DNA of 64,000 bases from Janthinobacterium sp. PAMC25594 (lineage in GTDB: Bacteria; Pseudomonadota; Gammaproteobacteria; Burkholderiales; Burkholderiaceae_D): positions 6,485,161-6,549,160 of the forward strand of contig NZ_CP080377.1 of NCBI RefSeq assembly GCF_019443505.1, given 5' to 3'. Positions 63,720 through 64,000 of the stretch are shown here, piece after piece. The notes beneath the pieces were generated by a model. The model worked only from the letters and a program-made list of their open reading frames with translations, made no database searches and was not told where the DNA came from. The stretch's first letter is position 1. Every line of letters starts with the position of its first letter. A program made the translations under genes and the position numbers.

Positions 63720-63754
63720 GCAGTGTTCCTTCACGATGGGCGAGCTTGGTATTT

Positions 63755-63780
63755 ATAAGTTTGCAATATAGCAAACTTAT
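63755..63780 (-). promoter_or_regulatory. Perfect 10-bp palindrome before the MNIO operon
   Basis: ATAAGTTTGC-AATATA-GCAAACTTAT lies 36 bp upstream of the chosen NTase start, in an AT-rich island between serB and the operon. On the minus strand the spacer reads TATATT, a possible -10 box inside the operator. It is the classic form of a homodimeric repressor site; the regulator is not encoded in the window. Confidence 0.6.
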
Positions 63781-63817
63781 GCCATCGTGCGCGCACCGTC
63801 CGCCAGATGGCGCCAAG

Positions 63818-64000
63818 TCAGGTCAATACGTTCAGCAAGCCATCGAGTCCCACGAAGTTCAGCGCCACGTCGGCCTGCGAGCGCACCACGGGTTTGGCGC
63901 GGAAGGCCACCGACAGGCCGGCGATGCCCATCATTTTCAAGTCGTTGGCGCCGTCGCCCATGACGATGGCTTCCGCTGGCGTAATGCCCATCTGCGCGCA
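63818..64000 (-). CDS. serB: Phosphoserine phosphatase SerB (3' end only)
   Basis: The last 60 residues of a minus-strand gene are visible: CAQMGITPAEAIVMGDGAND, then LKMMGIAGLSVAFRAKPVVR, ending in NVLT. GDGANDLKM is the HAD motif IV of phosphoserine phosphatases, with SVAFRAKP typical of SerB. It makes serine from phosphoserine. The rest lies beyond the window. It is followed 99 bp later by the NTase gene, with the palindrome between, so it is probably not cotranscribed with the MNIO operon. Confidence 0.88.
   Translation of the reverse strand, partial: CAQMGITPAEAIVMGDGANDLKMMGIAGLSVAFRAKPVVRSQADVALNFVGLDGLLNVLT

Overview
The window looks like a chromosome segment of a high-GC betaproteobacterium of the Oxalobacteraceae (Janthinobacterium/Massilia/Duganella-like). 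This is inferred from gene content (class I phaC with phaR, bamD / rluD-pgeF, rimO, a full MSHA pilus locus, REC-GGDEF and HD-GYP proteins) and codon use, not from a database match. No tRNA, rRNA, CRISPR array or prophage was seen.

Layout. 1-6.8 kb: a cystathionine beta-synthase-like enzyme (cut by the window edge), thymidine kinase, a small DUF2007-type protein, a Cache-type chemoreceptor and the periplasmic tail-specific protease. 6.8-16 kb: single genes or divergent pairs (LysR/MFS, pentapeptide protein/aminotransferase, an HNH nuclease, metE) separated by SIX copies of a ~120-bp intergenic repeat, all on the + strand. Each copy carries a promoter-like block, a short C/U-rich stretch with two anti-Shine-Dalgarno motifs, and a strong intrinsic terminator, so each looks like a small-RNA gene. 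A 160-bp MITE-like palindromic element lies between the last two copies. 16-21.6 kb: an AspT/YidE-type transporter, a VOC protein and a four-gene acyl-CoA dehydrogenase x2 / MaoC x2 operon. 21.6-27.1 kb: a c-di-GMP signalling pair (REC-GGDEF cyclase and a 1509-aa hybrid kinase). 27.3-45.1 kb: a YgiW-type OB-fold protein, then the MSHA pilus locus in the order mshE-G-(F)-A-C-D-O-P-Q-I-(pilN-like)-J-K-L-M-N. mshQ is split by an apparent one-base deletion. 45.1-53.2 kb: a DUF2314-like protein, an NTF2-like protein, a degenerate HD-GYP protein, an aminotransferase, a PIN protein, yaaA, bamD, rluD, pgeF and a small membrane protein. 53.2-59 kb: phaC, phaR with an unusual leader, rimO, metC and a small membrane protein. 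59-64 kb: a membrane-anchored class C beta-lactamase-like hydrolase, then on the minus strand a tightly overlapping four-gene operon. That operon encodes a nucleotidyltransferase, a membrane protein with a Gly/Cys tail (TIGR04222-like), a DUF692/MNIO enzyme and an 88-aa protein. A perfect 10-bp palindrome precedes it, and the 3' end of serB lies upstream.

The two strongest candidates for undescribed biology are (i) the six-copy small-RNA-like family, whose promoter block contains a palindrome resembling a PhaR operator, and (ii) the MNIO operon, whose likely substrate is the Cys/Gly tail of a membrane protein. Methionine and cysteine genes recur (CBS-like, metE, metC, a methionine-type aminotransferase). 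c-di-GMP genes flank the MSHA locus, whose ATPase carries the c-di-GMP-binding MshEN domain.
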